Positions 1-7,721 of a stretch of 15,631 nucleotides of DNA are shown here, piece after piece; positions within the stretch are counted from its first letter, which is position 1; each line of letters begins with the position of its first letter. Position numbers and translations under genes: made by a program. The notes below the pieces were generated by a model. That model did no database searches and had not been told where the DNA came from. It saw only the letters and a list, made by a program, of their open reading frames with translations. The stretch covers positions 1 through 15,631 of the forward strand of contig CABUCM010000051.1 in NCBI GenBank assembly GCA_902490005.1, given 5' to 3'. The stretch is from an uncultured Ruminiclostridium sp. Its GTDB lineage: Bacteria > Bacillota > Clostridia > Oscillospirales > Acutalibacteraceae.

Positions 1-529
1 CCTGGAGACCGGGAGCGCCGTTGAAAAAGCCGCTGTCCCGTTTTTCAATCAGATCGTTCTTTACAGCCAGCGTTTCGGCGGTGGTTTTTTCCGCTTCCTC
101 CATAATTGCCGGCGCCGAATCCACCGCGTTCAGCGCTTCCGCCAACCGGGAAAATTCGTCCGTGCTCTCAATGGAACCGTCATAATTGCTCTTTACAATC
201 CGCAGAGGGGGAAGGGTTACCTTCAGCGTGTGGTTATCGGCGTCTATGATCTGAAGCTCACACAGCTTAGTAACGCCAGATACCGCCATCATTTGAAGGG
301 TGAGCGCCACGGTCACCTGGTTTCCTTCCGCCTCGCAGGAATTATATATCATGGTGTTGTCCGGCTTCTGTATGTAGACGGATACCTTTTTCCCAGTTAA
401 ATCCAGGGGAGAGCCGTTGTCATCAATAACATTTATAATTAAGTCGCGCCCGTCTGCTTCCTCCTGAATAACTCTAATCTCTCCGATTGATGGCTGCCAA
501 ACATTAATTGTAATTTCTTTATATACCAC
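1..529 (-). CDS. BppU-like phage baseplate upper protein / tail fibre, N-terminal part (partial)
   Basis: The 3' end of this gene lies outside the window; 176 codons are visible. The start is GTG at 529, with GAGGTG six to seven bases upstream and inside the short gap after the preceding tail gene. The protein opens VVYKEITINVWQP and has a beta-rich N-terminal domain (about residues 1-115) with the pattern DLIINVIDDNGSPLDLTGKK followed by VSVYIQKPD. This is characteristic of the BppU N-terminal family, which attaches receptor-binding proteins or fibres to the baseplate of siphophages of Firmicutes. A polar, probably helical linker follows (about residues 125-165). The last visible residues, NGAPGLQ, could be the start of a collagen-like Gly-X-Y stretch, but the window ends there. 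Position directly after the tail-tip gene fits a host-recognition role. The family call is from recalled sequence pattern; the receptor is unknown. Confidence 0.72.
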   Translation of the reverse strand, partial: MVYKEITINVWQPSIGEIRVIQEEADGRDLIINVIDDNGSPLDLTGKKVSVYIQKPDNTMIYNSCEAEGNQVTVALTLQMMAVSGVTKLCELQIIDADNHTLKVTLPPLRIVKSNYDGSIESTDEFSRLAEALNAVDSAPAIMEEAEKTTAETLAVKNDLIEKRDSGFFNGAPGLQ

Positions 530-544
530 TTATTTCACCTCGTT

Positions 545-2371
545 TTAAACCTGTTCCAGCTTTGTTATTAACCCGTTTTCAACATAGACACGTTGGTATG
601 GCGTTACAAAGGTGCCGGAAAAACAATTTGATGGAGTTATTGATGCGTCCCCGATTTTCAAAGTGTCTCTGTGCAACTCAAATCTGTCTTGGTATAAAGT
701 AAATCCAGGAGCCCCTTGCAGCAAACAACGCAAACTTTTAGCGGAACCGGATAAACTGAAACTAGCATAGGCATCGTCGATTATTAGCTCTAAATCGGTG
801 CTAATTCCGTTGGTGTTGGCGTTAATTAAAATATCTCCATCTTTTGTTATGAAAAAGCCTCTAAACGTTTGAGAACCAACAGTTGCCTCTCCTAGATAAG
901 CAACATATTGTCCTTGTGTTGATTGCTGAGCAATCAACTGCGTCGCCGCGATTTGTCCCGTATCCAAATTGAAATACGCCCGCCCGTCATGGCTTTGTAT
1001 AATTCCGGATTTAATCAAATTGGCTTGCAGTGTTCCTGTTGTAATGAAAGTCGCTACAATCGCGCCGTCCTGAGTGATAGCGGTTTCAAACGGCCCTTCA
1101 TAGCCGTTGGAAGAATAGCCAAGACCGCCACTATTCCAGCGCCACACCTTTGTTGCTGTGTTAATATTCGGGGTATCCATAATCAAAATTTCATAGGGTT
1201 GTCCGTCCGCATTACGCTGAAATATTACATAACCGCCCTTGTTTCCAGTAATCCAATTAGTGGCGTTGATAACAGCCTGCTCTAAAAAAGAGACGCTTGG
1301 CTTTTCGTTGATTTCCTGCTGTTGCTGGACAATAGTGTCCGCGATGTTTGTTTTAGCGTCTCCCAGTTCAATGCTGGCGTATTTGTCCTTCAGCGCGTCA
1401 TAAGTAGTTTTCACGCATTTAGCGGTTGCGGATACGCCTAGTTCGGAATATTCCACATTCACGGTATCACACAGATTCACGCGCTCCAATAAGGCGATAT
1501 CCTTGTATTCTTCCGTTTGCTCCAAGGGTTGAAATTCCACTGTAATGCTGACTGTAGGAACGCCTACGTTATTTGATGAAATATAGTCCTCGGCTCTGTC
1601 CCGCAATTGTTCTTCCGTGGGTGCTTCCTCAAAATCGCCGGAAAAGTCAATTGCTGAAATTCTGGTGAAATCATAGGTACCTGGGGCGTTTACAATTTTT
1701 TCGGGAAGTTCAGTGAGTTCTCCCTCACTGTTCAGCCAATAAGGATAGATCCCTGTCACAACATTAGAAATATTTTCGTCCTGCTGAAGGTCCATAAGAT
1801 TTTTTCCGTACCGGATTGATACGCCGGAATTTCTACCCCGGTTGTTATAGAGGCGCACGGTCCAACGGTCAAATTTATACTCGCCGCCGAACACATCTAA
1901 AATAGAGCCGTCTGATCCTCCTAATAATGTCCGGGTAGACGCGGGCGCTGTAACGGTAAAATCACCGGTTGATGTTTTATCTGTCCAAAAGCTGAAAGGA
2001 TTTGTTACGGCGGCGTTCGTTTTTAACCCGGAGAGTGCGCCGGTTACACTGCCGGAGGAAAAAGGGGAAACCGGAACACCAGATAAATCATAGCTGATAT
2101 GCTGTGCGTAAACAGTTATTTTCCCGGATAAAGGTTTTGTAATCCTATAAATCCGAAACGGCTGGGGATCCTCATAGGGATTTGGCTTTACAAAAATAAT
2201 CCGGCGCTGTTTGATTTCCTGATAATGGATTCCTGTCAGTGGGTATTCCAGAGTGATTTCAAAAGTTCCGTTTCTCTCCTCAACCACCTGGCAGGAGATC
2301 GTATCAGACAGCACGCCTAAACCGTTTGTTTCAAATGTACTTTCCGTACTTTTGTATAGAACAGGATTCAT
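545..2371 (-). CDS. Phage tail-tip protein (prophage endopeptidase tail / tail-associated lysin family)
   Basis: About 608 residues. The N-terminal third (to about residue 345) matches the siphophage minor structural / prophage tail family: NPVLYKSTESTFETNG, then EERNGTFEITLEYPL and a VYAQHISYDLSGVPV motif. In siphophages this protein follows Dit and forms the tail hub that contacts the cell and plugs the tube. The C-terminal part (about 370-608) is beta-rich and Gly/Thr-rich, with ITTGTLQANLIKSGIIQS-like repeats usual at the end of tail spikes. No catalytic peptidase motif is obvious, so enzymatic activity is not claimed. I chose ATG 2371, which overlaps the dit stop as ATGA and has GAGGTGG about eight bases upstream; an in-frame GTG at 2383 lies inside that ribosome site and is less likely. 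The next gene follows after 15 bases. Confidence 0.85.
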   Translation of the reverse strand: MNPVLYKSTESTFETNGLGVLSDTISCQVVEERNGTFEITLEYPLTGIHYQEIKQRRIIFVKPNPYEDPQPFRIYRITKPLSGKITVYAQHISYDLSGVPVSPFSSGSVTGALSGLKTNAAVTNPFSFWTDKTSTGDFTVTAPASTRTLLGGSDGSILDVFGGEYKFDRWTVRLYNNRGRNSGVSIRYGKNLMDLQQDENISNVVTGIYPYWLNSEGELTELPEKIVNAPGTYDFTRISAIDFSGDFEEAPTEEQLRDRAEDYISSNNVGVPTVSITVEFQPLEQTEEYKDIALLERVNLCDTVNVEYSELGVSATAKCVKTTYDALKDKYASIELGDAKTNIADTIVQQQQEINEKPSVSFLEQAVINATNWITGNKGGYVIFQRNADGQPYEILIMDTPNINTATKVWRWNSGGLGYSSNGYEGPFETAITQDGAIVATFITTGTLQANLIKSGIIQSHDGRAYFNLDTGQIAATQLIAQQSTQGQYVAYLGEATVGSQTFRGFFITKDGDILINANTNGISTDLELIIDDAYASFSLSGSAKSLRCLLQGAPGFTLYQDRFELHRDTLKIGDASITPSNCFSGTFVTPYQRVYVENGLITKLEQV

Positions 2372-3078
2372 ACAGTCCACCACCTCGGAGTAATTTCAAC
2401 TTTCGTGATCCCGCCGCTCCAGCTGATTCCCGTCTTTCCGGGTTGTAACACCGGGAAGGTTGCTAGACTGACTGTGCTGTTTTTGTTCGCCGTCCCTTTG
2501 TAGGCGTTTTGTGTATCGCTGTCCAGGGTCACATATTCATCGATTTCTGAAATCTGGATAATATTGCCCCCAATAGTTAAGGCCCCCGCTCCATTGCCAT
2601 ATACGGTAATCAGAGGGAGGGCCGGATAATATTGATTGGTTAAGGAATAAGGCGCTGTAAGCGTCATCGGATAGCTTCCCGATACCAGCCACCTTTGCGG
2701 CATACAGTTGAATGAAACCGTAAATTCCGCAGAGTAGTTTAAAAACCGGGTGTCAAAATCCATCGGTCCGGTAAATCTGGCTTTTCTAAAAAACTCCGGG
2801 TGATAGGTATCTGTTAAGATACAGTATCCGGTTTTGCTTAAAAGCCAGAGTTTCGTCGCCGCCGCGTTATGGCGAAACTGTTTCCGGATAAACGCCGGAT
2901 ATTCAACGGTAATGTTACGAAACCGGTTATTGCTGATCGTCAGATCACCGTTTCTCCCCGGAATTTCAACCGTTGTGATATCCATTTCAGGAGCGTTAAA
3001 GGTACCGCTGCCGCTGATATAGATTCCGTAATCACGGCTGTTTTTTCCGTCGAAAATAAACCAGTTAATCAACCCCAA
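2368..3078 (-). CDS. Distal tail protein (Dit)
   Basis: 236 residues, the usual size for the short form of siphophage Dit. The N-terminal part (INWFIFDGKNSRDYGIYISG, then VEIPGRNGDL and NITVEYPAFI) is the typical Dit tail-tube-like beta domain. The central YHPEFFRKARF and FTVSFNCMPQRWL segment is also characteristic of the family. A C-terminal galectin-like part (about 135-236) completes it. Dit forms the hexameric ring joining the tail tube to the tip and baseplate. The start is TTG at 3078 (GGGGG four to eight bases upstream) or TTG at 3072; both overlap the end of the tape measure gene, and no ATG is near. Translation is therefore probably coupled. It ends in an ATGA overlap with the tail-tip gene. 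Confidence 0.88.
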   Translation of the reverse strand: MGLINWFIFDGKNSRDYGIYISGSGTFNAPEMDITTVEIPGRNGDLTISNNRFRNITVEYPAFIRKQFRHNAAATKLWLLSKTGYCILTDTYHPEFFRKARFTGPMDFDTRFLNYSAEFTVSFNCMPQRWLVSGSYPMTLTAPYSLTNQYYPALPLITVYGNGAGALTIGGNIIQISEIDEYVTLDSDTQNAYKGTANKNSTVSLATFPVLQPGKTGISWSGGITKVEITPRWWTV

Positions 3079-5294
3079 ACGGCCCCCTTTCGCATGGTGG
3101 CAGACTGCATTTCGTCCATGATAATGTCCGCCAGCTCTCTTACATCTTGTCCAGGCGCTCCATATACGACGATATTGACGCCACCCAAATTTGTGTTGGT
3201 GGTCGTGGAGGAAGTAAGAGGCTGAACAACCGCCTTGGTTCCCATCATAGTAAGCAATTCAGGCCCTGCCTCTCCGACTACAGCAGAACCTTGTGACAAC
3301 ACACCGCCTGAGGCAAGGTACGGAATTTTTCCAATAGTCGGAATGTTAATACCAAACTTTTTACCTCCCAAAAGCGGCACCCAGTCAGGAATATCAAAAG
3401 AAAGATGGTTAAGCCCTCCGATCATCCAGTTTAGGCCGTCGATAATTCCGTTGATTAGCCCAATAATGGCGTTGATCGGTTGCTTGGCGATATTTACAAG
3501 ACTGTTAAATACATTAGAGAACGTATCTTTTACGCCGTTCCAAATACCGGACCACCAGCTTCCGATCTTATTAAAAATGTCCATTAAGCCGTTCCAGGCG
3601 TTTGGAATCGTTTCTGTAAAGAATCCGACGATTCCGTCCCAAATTCCGCTGAAGAAATCGCCGACGTTTTGCCAAACCTCCTGCCAGGCGTAATATCCCT
3701 GCCAGCAGAAATCAACCAGGCTGTTCCAAGCGTTGGGAATGGTTTCAGTGAAAAAGCTGACGATTCCGTCCCAGATGCCGCTGAAAAAGTCCCCGATGCT
3801 CTGCCAAATGCTTTGCCATGTGTAATATCCCTGCCAAAAAAAGTCAACGACGCTGTTCCACGCGTCCGGTATGGTAACAGTAAAGAAATTCACAATCGCG
3901 TCCCAAACAGCGGAAAAAGCGCTGCTGATGGTATCCCACAGGTTTATCCAAAACTCCCGGAACTCCTCGCAGTTATTCCATAAATAAATAAAAGCCGCTA
4001 CTAGAGCGGCGACGGCCATAATGATTAATGATATTGGGTTCGCATTCATAACGGCATTTAAAGCCGCTTGTGCCGCTGTGATTCCTTGTATGATTGCGGC
4101 AACACCCGCTATAGTTGTTATAACAGTTGCTACTAACCCTATTATGTTTTGAACCTCAGGACTTAAATTGTTAAACCATGAAAGAATATTCGCAATTCCT
4201 TGGGTAACCGCTGTAATAATAGGCATAACAGCTTCTCCCAATTCCGAAAGCTGTTCTTGCAGATCGGCGTTAGCCTGGTTGTTTTCAAACAGGGCTTCGT
4301 TGTTTTCTTTCCAGGCTTCGCCAGCTGAAAGCAATCCCTGATTAGCAAGCTCCTGTAACACAAGATTCGCCCGCTCCGATTCGCTGTTTGCGGCTTGCAG
4401 TTTTTCATTGAATGCGTCCTCGCTGGTTCCAGCCCAGTTTAAAACGTCCGCAAATGTGCCTGTTACATTTCCAGTTTTTACGGTTTCGTTGATCGCTTCT
4501 GACAAACCGTCAATCGGAATACTATCTCCATAAGTTGCCCAAGCGCCGATAGTGCCGTTGATAATTTGATCCAATTGGCTTTGAGATAGGCCGAGAGCCT
4601 GTAAATTGGCTGTTGTGGTTGCCGCTGTCTGGTCGTCGCCTAAAACGCCATAAAGAGTTTTATAGCTTGAGGCGGTTTGTTCAGCGGTGTATCCTGCCGC
4701 TTGGCTTGAAATTTCAAGGCTTCCCATAATTTTCATATATTCGCGGGATTCGTCTGCAATATTGCTTAGTCCCGAAATAATTGCCTTGGAACCTTCTACA
4801 ATTGCTCCTGCTTTTAAGTAATCTCCAAAATTAGAGGCTTCTTTTCCTGCGTCTTTTAAAGAGGTTTCTGCTTTATCTGCGGCGCTCGCTACTTCTTCAA
4901 CCGGTTTTTCGTCAATCCCTCGAATAGCATTATCGGTTTTTTGCGCTTCGGATTTTAAATTTTTGAGATTGTTTTCGGTTGCAATAACTTCTCTTTTTAA
5001 TGCATTATATTGCTTTTCTCCAATTTCTCCGCGATTGAATTGATCTTGTACCTGCTTTTCTGCTTGCTTTAAAGTATCAAGCTTCTTTTCAGTGCTGTCT
5101 ATGGATTTATTCAATAGATCATACTTTTGGCGGAGCAATTCGGTATTTCCTGGGTCCATTTTCAGAAGGCGCTCAACGTCCTTTAGCTGCGTTTGAGTGT
5201 CATTTATTTCTTTATTTACACCGGACAATGCTTTTGAGAGACCGGTTACATCGCCGCCGATCTCTATCGTGATACCTTTTACTCTATCAGCCAA
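3069..5294 (-). CDS. Tail tape measure protein
   Basis: About 741 residues; the largest gene in the operon, placed between the gpG/gpGT chaperones and Dit as expected. Tape measure proteins set tail length and are ejected with DNA. The N-terminal 150 residues are a charged coiled coil (INDTQTQLKDVERLLKMDPG is a hallmark of Firmicutes tape measures). A hydrophobic stretch at about residues 380-440 could give two to three membrane segments. Then come Trp/Phe-rich repeats of 44 residues (listed separately), and an amphipathic segment NAIIGLINGIIDGLNWMIGG. The C-terminal part has ASGGVLSQGSAVVGEAGPE, a motif found at the end of many tape measures. I chose TTG 5294, with GGGAGGTGG five bases upstream; an in-frame TTG at 5312 precedes that ribosome site. 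By the usual rule of about 1.5 angstrom per residue the tail would be roughly 110 nm. No lysozyme or peptidase domain was recognised. Confidence 0.93.
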   Translation of the reverse strand: MADRVKGITIEIGGDVTGLSKALSGVNKEINDTQTQLKDVERLLKMDPGNTELLRQKYDLLNKSIDSTEKKLDTLKQAEKQVQDQFNRGEIGEKQYNALKREVIATENNLKNLKSEAQKTDNAIRGIDEKPVEEVASAADKAETSLKDAGKEASNFGDYLKAGAIVEGSKAIISGLSNIADESREYMKIMGSLEISSQAAGYTAEQTASSYKTLYGVLGDDQTAATTTANLQALGLSQSQLDQIINGTIGAWATYGDSIPIDGLSEAINETVKTGNVTGTFADVLNWAGTSEDAFNEKLQAANSESERANLVLQELANQGLLSAGEAWKENNEALFENNQANADLQEQLSELGEAVMPIITAVTQGIANILSWFNNLSPEVQNIIGLVATVITTIAGVAAIIQGITAAQAALNAVMNANPISLIIMAVAALVAAFIYLWNNCEEFREFWINLWDTISSAFSAVWDAIVNFFTVTIPDAWNSVVDFFWQGYYTWQSIWQSIGDFFSGIWDGIVSFFTETIPNAWNSLVDFCWQGYYAWQEVWQNVGDFFSGIWDGIVGFFTETIPNAWNGLMDIFNKIGSWWSGIWNGVKDTFSNVFNSLVNIAKQPINAIIGLINGIIDGLNWMIGGLNHLSFDIPDWVPLLGGKKFGINIPTIGKIPYLASGGVLSQGSAVVGEAGPELLTMMGTKAVVQPLTSSTTTNTNLGGVNIVVYGAPGQDVRELADIIMDEMQSATMRKGAVWG
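3546..3908 (-). repeat. Tandem 132-bp coding repeats in the tape measure gene (44-residue units)
   Basis: Two full units and one shortened unit lie head to tail at 3908-3777, 3776-3645 and 3644-3546. Each begins with [VI]WD[AG]IV.FFT.TIP.AWN and the full ones continue VDF.WQGYY.WQ..WQ..GDFFSG. Units 2 and 3 are the most alike (IWDGIV.FFTETIPNAWN in both). The third unit loses about 11 residues in the middle of the WQGYY block. The repeats sit directly after the predicted membrane segments. Confidence 0.85.
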
Positions 5295-5496
5295 TTTTTC
5301 CACCTCCCGCAAAGAACTGCTTCATGGAGCCAGGTGCGCCTTTGATTGGATATTTTTCATTGTCGTTGGCTTGTTCAGTGGTCATGTCATAGACCATGCC
5401 GACTGTCATGTCGTCCAAATCATCTTTCGTTAACCCAAGTTCGGCGCACCTGAGCATAAAAATAGAACCGTTCATCTCACGGTCCCTGGGAACTAT
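5287..5496 (-). CDS. Tail assembly chaperone, T extension of gpGT (made by -1 frameshift)
   Basis: This is the downstream frame of the G/GT pair. Slipping back one base on the A9 run continues reading as ATA GTT CCC AGG GAC CGT GAG ATG, giving 69 extra residues fused to the 126 of gpG (195 in total). The sequence CAELGLTKDDLDDMTVGMVYDM is the typical T-part of Firmicutes siphophages: short, acidic, and just before the tape measure. In lambda-like phages gpGT binds both the tape measure and tail-tube protein during assembly. An ATG at 5475 with AGGGA seven bases upstream would also allow a separate 62-residue protein. However, that ATG sits in the loop of the predicted hairpin, and the frame is open all the way back to the slip site, so the fusion is favoured. 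The stop overlaps the tape measure start by eight bases. Confidence 0.75.
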   Translation of the reverse strand: MVPRDREMNGSIFMLRCAELGLTKDDLDDMTVGMVYDMTTEQANDNEKYPIKGAPGSMKQFFAGGGKIG

Positions 5497-5504
5497 TTTT
5501 TTTT
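5464..5504 (-). other. Programmed -1 ribosomal frameshift site with downstream hairpin
   Basis: The gpG frame ends CCT AAA AAA AAA TAG: nine A at 5504-5496 directly before the stop codon. The run contains the A AAA AAA slip pattern. Nine bases later comes an imperfect inverted repeat, GGGACCGT at 5486-5479 and ACGGTTCT at 5471-5464, giving an 8-pair stem with two G-U pairs and a 7-base loop. A slip site, a short spacer and a stem is the standard -1 recoding layout. Its position between the major tail protein and tape measure genes is where such sites are conserved in siphophages. Confidence 0.8.
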
Positions 5505-5873
5505 AGGCTTTGCGGTCTGCATCTCGTTCATGGCCCAAAGCTCAAGAATACTTGGAAGAATCTTATAGATTGAAAACGTTTTAAATTCGTCAAGCCAGTC
5601 CTCCGGGTTGTTCGGAATATTTGCATCATACTGGCGGGCCATAATATAAGCGACATTCTCGAAAATCTCAAGATCCAGGCTGGAAAGCTGAGCGTCCTCT
5701 TTTTCTTCGTCAGTGGCGGTGTCCGGCAGTGACAAAGCTTTGTTGTACGCTTTTTTCAGCTTGTTTAAATCTTGGATAATATCCCGGCCCATTCTGTGCC
5801 GATAAAGACGGGGAGTTAGGGCTGTAGCCCGAAACCCCACGTCTTTTCCGTCAATTTTGATTGTTTTTTCCAT
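5493..5873 (-). CDS. Tail assembly chaperone gpG-like
   Basis: 126 residues, mostly helical and charged, ending in KPKKK encoded by the A9 slip run. The opening KTIKIDGKDVGFRATALTPRLYR (first residues quoted in part: GKDVGFRATALTPRLYR) and the later EDWLDEF and LPSILELWAMNE motifs are typical of the chaperone that follows the major tail protein in Firmicutes phages. It is thought to keep the tape measure unfolded while the tube polymerises, and is usually absent from the mature virion. ATG 5873 overlaps the tail protein stop as TAATG, with GGAGG nine bases upstream. Confidence 0.85.
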   Translation of the reverse strand: MEKTIKIDGKDVGFRATALTPRLYRHRMGRDIIQDLNKLKKAYNKALSLPDTATDEEKEDAQLSSLDLEIFENVAYIMARQYDANIPNNPEDWLDEFKTFSIYKILPSILELWAMNEMQTAKPKKK

Positions 5874-6445
5874 TAACCAGCGCCTCCGGTTGTGGTATCT
5901 TCAAGCCAAACTTCCTTATACCAATTTGTTAAAACTTCTGCGGGAGTTGTTGGAGTGGTATAAACCATCGTGTTATTATTTGCGGCAAGGGGGGAAGCGG
6001 TAATACTTACCGTTTGGGTCTGTGGTTCCGTGGTTTCCGTAGTAGTTGACAAAGAACGAGAGGGACGGGTACAAGTGCAGTTATATAGAACAAACTTTGT
6101 CCCTGTCGTGTCTCCATCTTCCTCAAATAACAGCGCGAAAGACTTAGGCTGAATTCCCGCGTTTTCAATCATTACTTTGTCGTTGGTAGACTGTGTATAA
6201 CCGAAGATATCTTCTAAGAAAGAATCGGGAAATAAGGCGACTTCCAAATCGCCTGTATAGCCGTTATTTGCAACGGTAACAAAATACTGCGAGTTATCCG
6301 CGTAAAACGGGCTTGTGTCGCCATTTGCCTCAAGCGAAAAACTAACCGCACCAGGAATCGGCACCGGGGTTTCGAAGGTTGGTGTTTCCTCGCTCATAAC
6401 GGCATAATGGACATTTTTAATACCAAACTTTACTTTGTCTGCCAT
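5873..6445 (-). CDS. Major tail protein (phi13-type tail tube)
   Basis: 190 residues. The opening KVKFGIKNVHYAVM, the PIPGAVSFSLEANGD segment and the FYADNSQYFV motif match the phi13 family of major tail proteins, which stack as hexameric rings to form the siphophage tube. FPDSFLEDIFGY and the central FALLFEEDGD are also family-like. The final 35 or so residues, rich in Thr/Pro and ending TTGGAG, look like a flexible C-terminal tail. The start is ATG 6445 with GAGG seven bases upstream; the gap after the preceding gene is only two bases. The order tail completion, major tail, gpG/gpGT, tape measure supports the call. Confidence 0.9.
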   Translation of the reverse strand: MADKVKFGIKNVHYAVMSEETPTFETPVPIPGAVSFSLEANGDTSPFYADNSQYFVTVANNGYTGDLEVALFPDSFLEDIFGYTQSTNDKVMIENAGIQPKSFALLFEEDGDTTGTKFVLYNCTCTRPSRSLSTTTETTEPQTQTVSITASPLAANNNTMVYTTPTTPAEVLTNWYKEVWLEDTTTGGAG

Positions 6446-6447
6446 TT

Positions 6448-6759
6448 TTACACCTCAATTTCATAAATAACTTGATAACACTGTTCAGTGTCGATGTACT
6501 CTTCTGTTTTTTCCCAATAAAAAGAGGACAAGGCTTTTTCAACCTTGCCCTCTGCTATCGGGTCCTTTAATTCTGTATATAACTCGATTTTTATGTGATT
6601 GATCGGATAGTAAACCGTATTGTCCGCACCGAAGTTGTTGCTATAGACCACCAAATAACAAATAAAGGGAAGAGGCGGCGCTTTTTCGTCTGGCCATTCA
6701 CGATAAGCCACAGGTAATTCGGTAGTTTCTAGTAATTCATTTAATTCTTTCAGCGTCAC
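6448..6759 (-). CDS. Probable tail terminator / tail completion protein
   Basis: 103 residues with mixed alpha/beta character: an N-terminal helix (LKELNELLETTELPVAY), a PPLPFICYLVVYSNNFGAD strand region, then KIELYTELKDPIAEGKVEKA and a closing strand. The PFICYLV motif with the KIELYT strand is common in small Firmicutes phage proteins in this slot, which correspond to tail terminators (lambda gpU / SPP1 gp17 class) that cap the tube. The call rests mainly on position between the gp10-like protein and the major tail protein. The start is GTG 6759, overlapping the preceding stop as GTGA. Function could also be a neck protein. Confidence 0.65.
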   Translation of the reverse strand: MTLKELNELLETTELPVAYREWPDEKAPPLPFICYLVVYSNNFGADNTVYYPINHIKIELYTELKDPIAEGKVEKALSSFYWEKTEEYIDTEQCYQVIYEIEV

Positions 6760-7133
6760 CCTTTTACCACCACCTTCACTTTTTTCATAAGCTTTTGCTC
6801 AGCGTGTTTTTCTGCGGGGCGAATATGAGGCTTTCCATTTACTCGTCCGCCGTTGACTTTTGCATGCCCGTATTCCAATAAGTGAGTTAATTGGTAGTCG
6901 GTTCTATTGAGAATTACAACACGAATATCGCTAGAACTTTCATAAGAGGTTTTGTCCTGCCAGCCTTTGCGGTATGATCCAGTATCCACTGGGCTGTTTT
7001 GCTGAATCTCGGTTTTACATTCCTTCGCAACGGCTTTTATTTCCCGTTTGATTCCGTCCGTTACCTCTTGGCTATACTCAGTCAGTTCTTTTGTGATTGC
7101 AGAAGCCAGATCATCAATTTTTATATTAGCCAT
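6756..7133 (-). CDS. HK97 gp10-like head-tail / tail joining protein
   Basis: 125 residues. An N-terminal helical part (to about residue 45) is followed by NSPVDTGSYRKGWQ, VILNRTDYQLTHLLEYGH and KPHIRPAEKHAEQKL. The VDTG, L-EYGHA and HIRPA motifs define the HK97 gp10 family, small neck proteins between the connector and tail tube. ATG 7133 overlaps the preceding stop as TGATG. A GTG one codon earlier (7136) is also possible. Confidence 0.88.
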   Translation of the reverse strand: MANIKIDDLASAITKELTEYSQEVTDGIKREIKAVAKECKTEIQQNSPVDTGSYRKGWQDKTSYESSSDIRVVILNRTDYQLTHLLEYGHAKVNGGRVNGKPHIRPAEKHAEQKLMKKVKVVVKG

Positions 7134-7432
7134 CACACACCGACCTTTCGTTCCAGGTAAAGCTCAATAGAATCACTAGCTGGTGAAAAATACGTGCGAT
7201 AAATCCCATATCGCTTCCCGTTGATCTCAGCGATACTCTCTCCGTTGTAGTTAACAATGGGAGTAACCGCGACAAGCTGGGGCTGTAATCCGGTTTGTCC
7301 TGCGTCGGCCCATTCAGCACGGGTGATAGACTGTAGGCTTGCCCAGACTTCATTTTTGGTTTCTGAGGCAATCACCTGTCCAATATCATCTTGGCTGTAC
7401 GCCTGAGAAAACAAATAAATCAAGCTATCCAT
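7133..7432 (-). CDS. Phage head closure / head-tail joining protein (SPP1 gp16-like)
   Basis: 99 residues. The pattern EVWASLQSITRAEWADAGQ, then LVAVTPIVNYNGESIAEINGKRYGI ending in YRTYFSPASDSIELYLE, fits the head-tail joining family: E-V-A, R-E, Y-GE, G-Y-IYR and a terminal ELY strand. These proteins bind the connector ring and close the filled head. ATG 7432 has AAAAGGG about eight bases upstream. It overlaps both neighbours by a few bases, as does the rest of the neck module. It lacks the N-terminal strand (L-H-I-I) typical of longer family members, so the family call is moderate. Confidence 0.7.
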   Translation of the reverse strand: MDSLIYLFSQAYSQDDIGQVIASETKNEVWASLQSITRAEWADAGQTGLQPQLVAVTPIVNYNGESIAEINGKRYGIYRTYFSPASDSIELYLERKVGV

Positions 7433-7703
7433 TTACCGCACCCTTTTCTGAAAACAGGCGGTTGTTCAGTGCCCAGCGTAGCATTCTGGGCATCTGAACA
7501 TTTTCTTCACGCCTGCGCCGGTACAAATAGGCGGCGTACATTTCAACCAACATACCATCACTTTGCGAATCAGCCAAAGTTATCCCCTCTGTGGAGATGT
7601 AATCCTTGGCTGACGCAATAAGCGTTTGCAGATAGGGGTCCAGAGCGTTGCCGGAAACCATTAGATCGATCTTTAAAATGGTTAAGATATCAGCGTCAGT
7701 CAA
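7425..7703 (-). CDS. Head-tail connector protein (gp6 / gp15-like adaptor)
   Basis: 92 residues, all-helical: an N-terminal helix (TDADILTILKIDLM), a LDPYLQTLIASAKDYISTEG segment, and YAAYLYRRRREE near the end. This is the typical pattern of the DNA-packaging / gp6-like connector family, which forms a ring under the portal. The position just after the capsid gene agrees. The start is TTG 7703 with a G-rich ribosome site (seven G) about eight bases upstream; no ATG lies nearby. Confidence 0.85.
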   Translation of the reverse strand: MTDADILTILKIDLMVSGNALDPYLQTLIASAKDYISTEGITLADSQSDGMLVEMYAAYLYRRRREENVQMPRMLRWALNNRLFSEKGAVNG

Positions 7704-7721
7704 GGAAATCCCCCCCTAAAA

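Noticed and set aside
2381..2383. GTG 2383 as start of the tail-tip gene
   Set aside because: It lies within the GAGGTGG ribosome site; ATG 2371 has correct spacing and the ATGA overlap usual in this operon.
3584..3847. Minus-strand 87-codon frame inside the tape measure gene
   Set aside because: It is a shadow made by the 132-bp coding repeats read in another frame; its own internal repetition mirrors the tape measure repeats.
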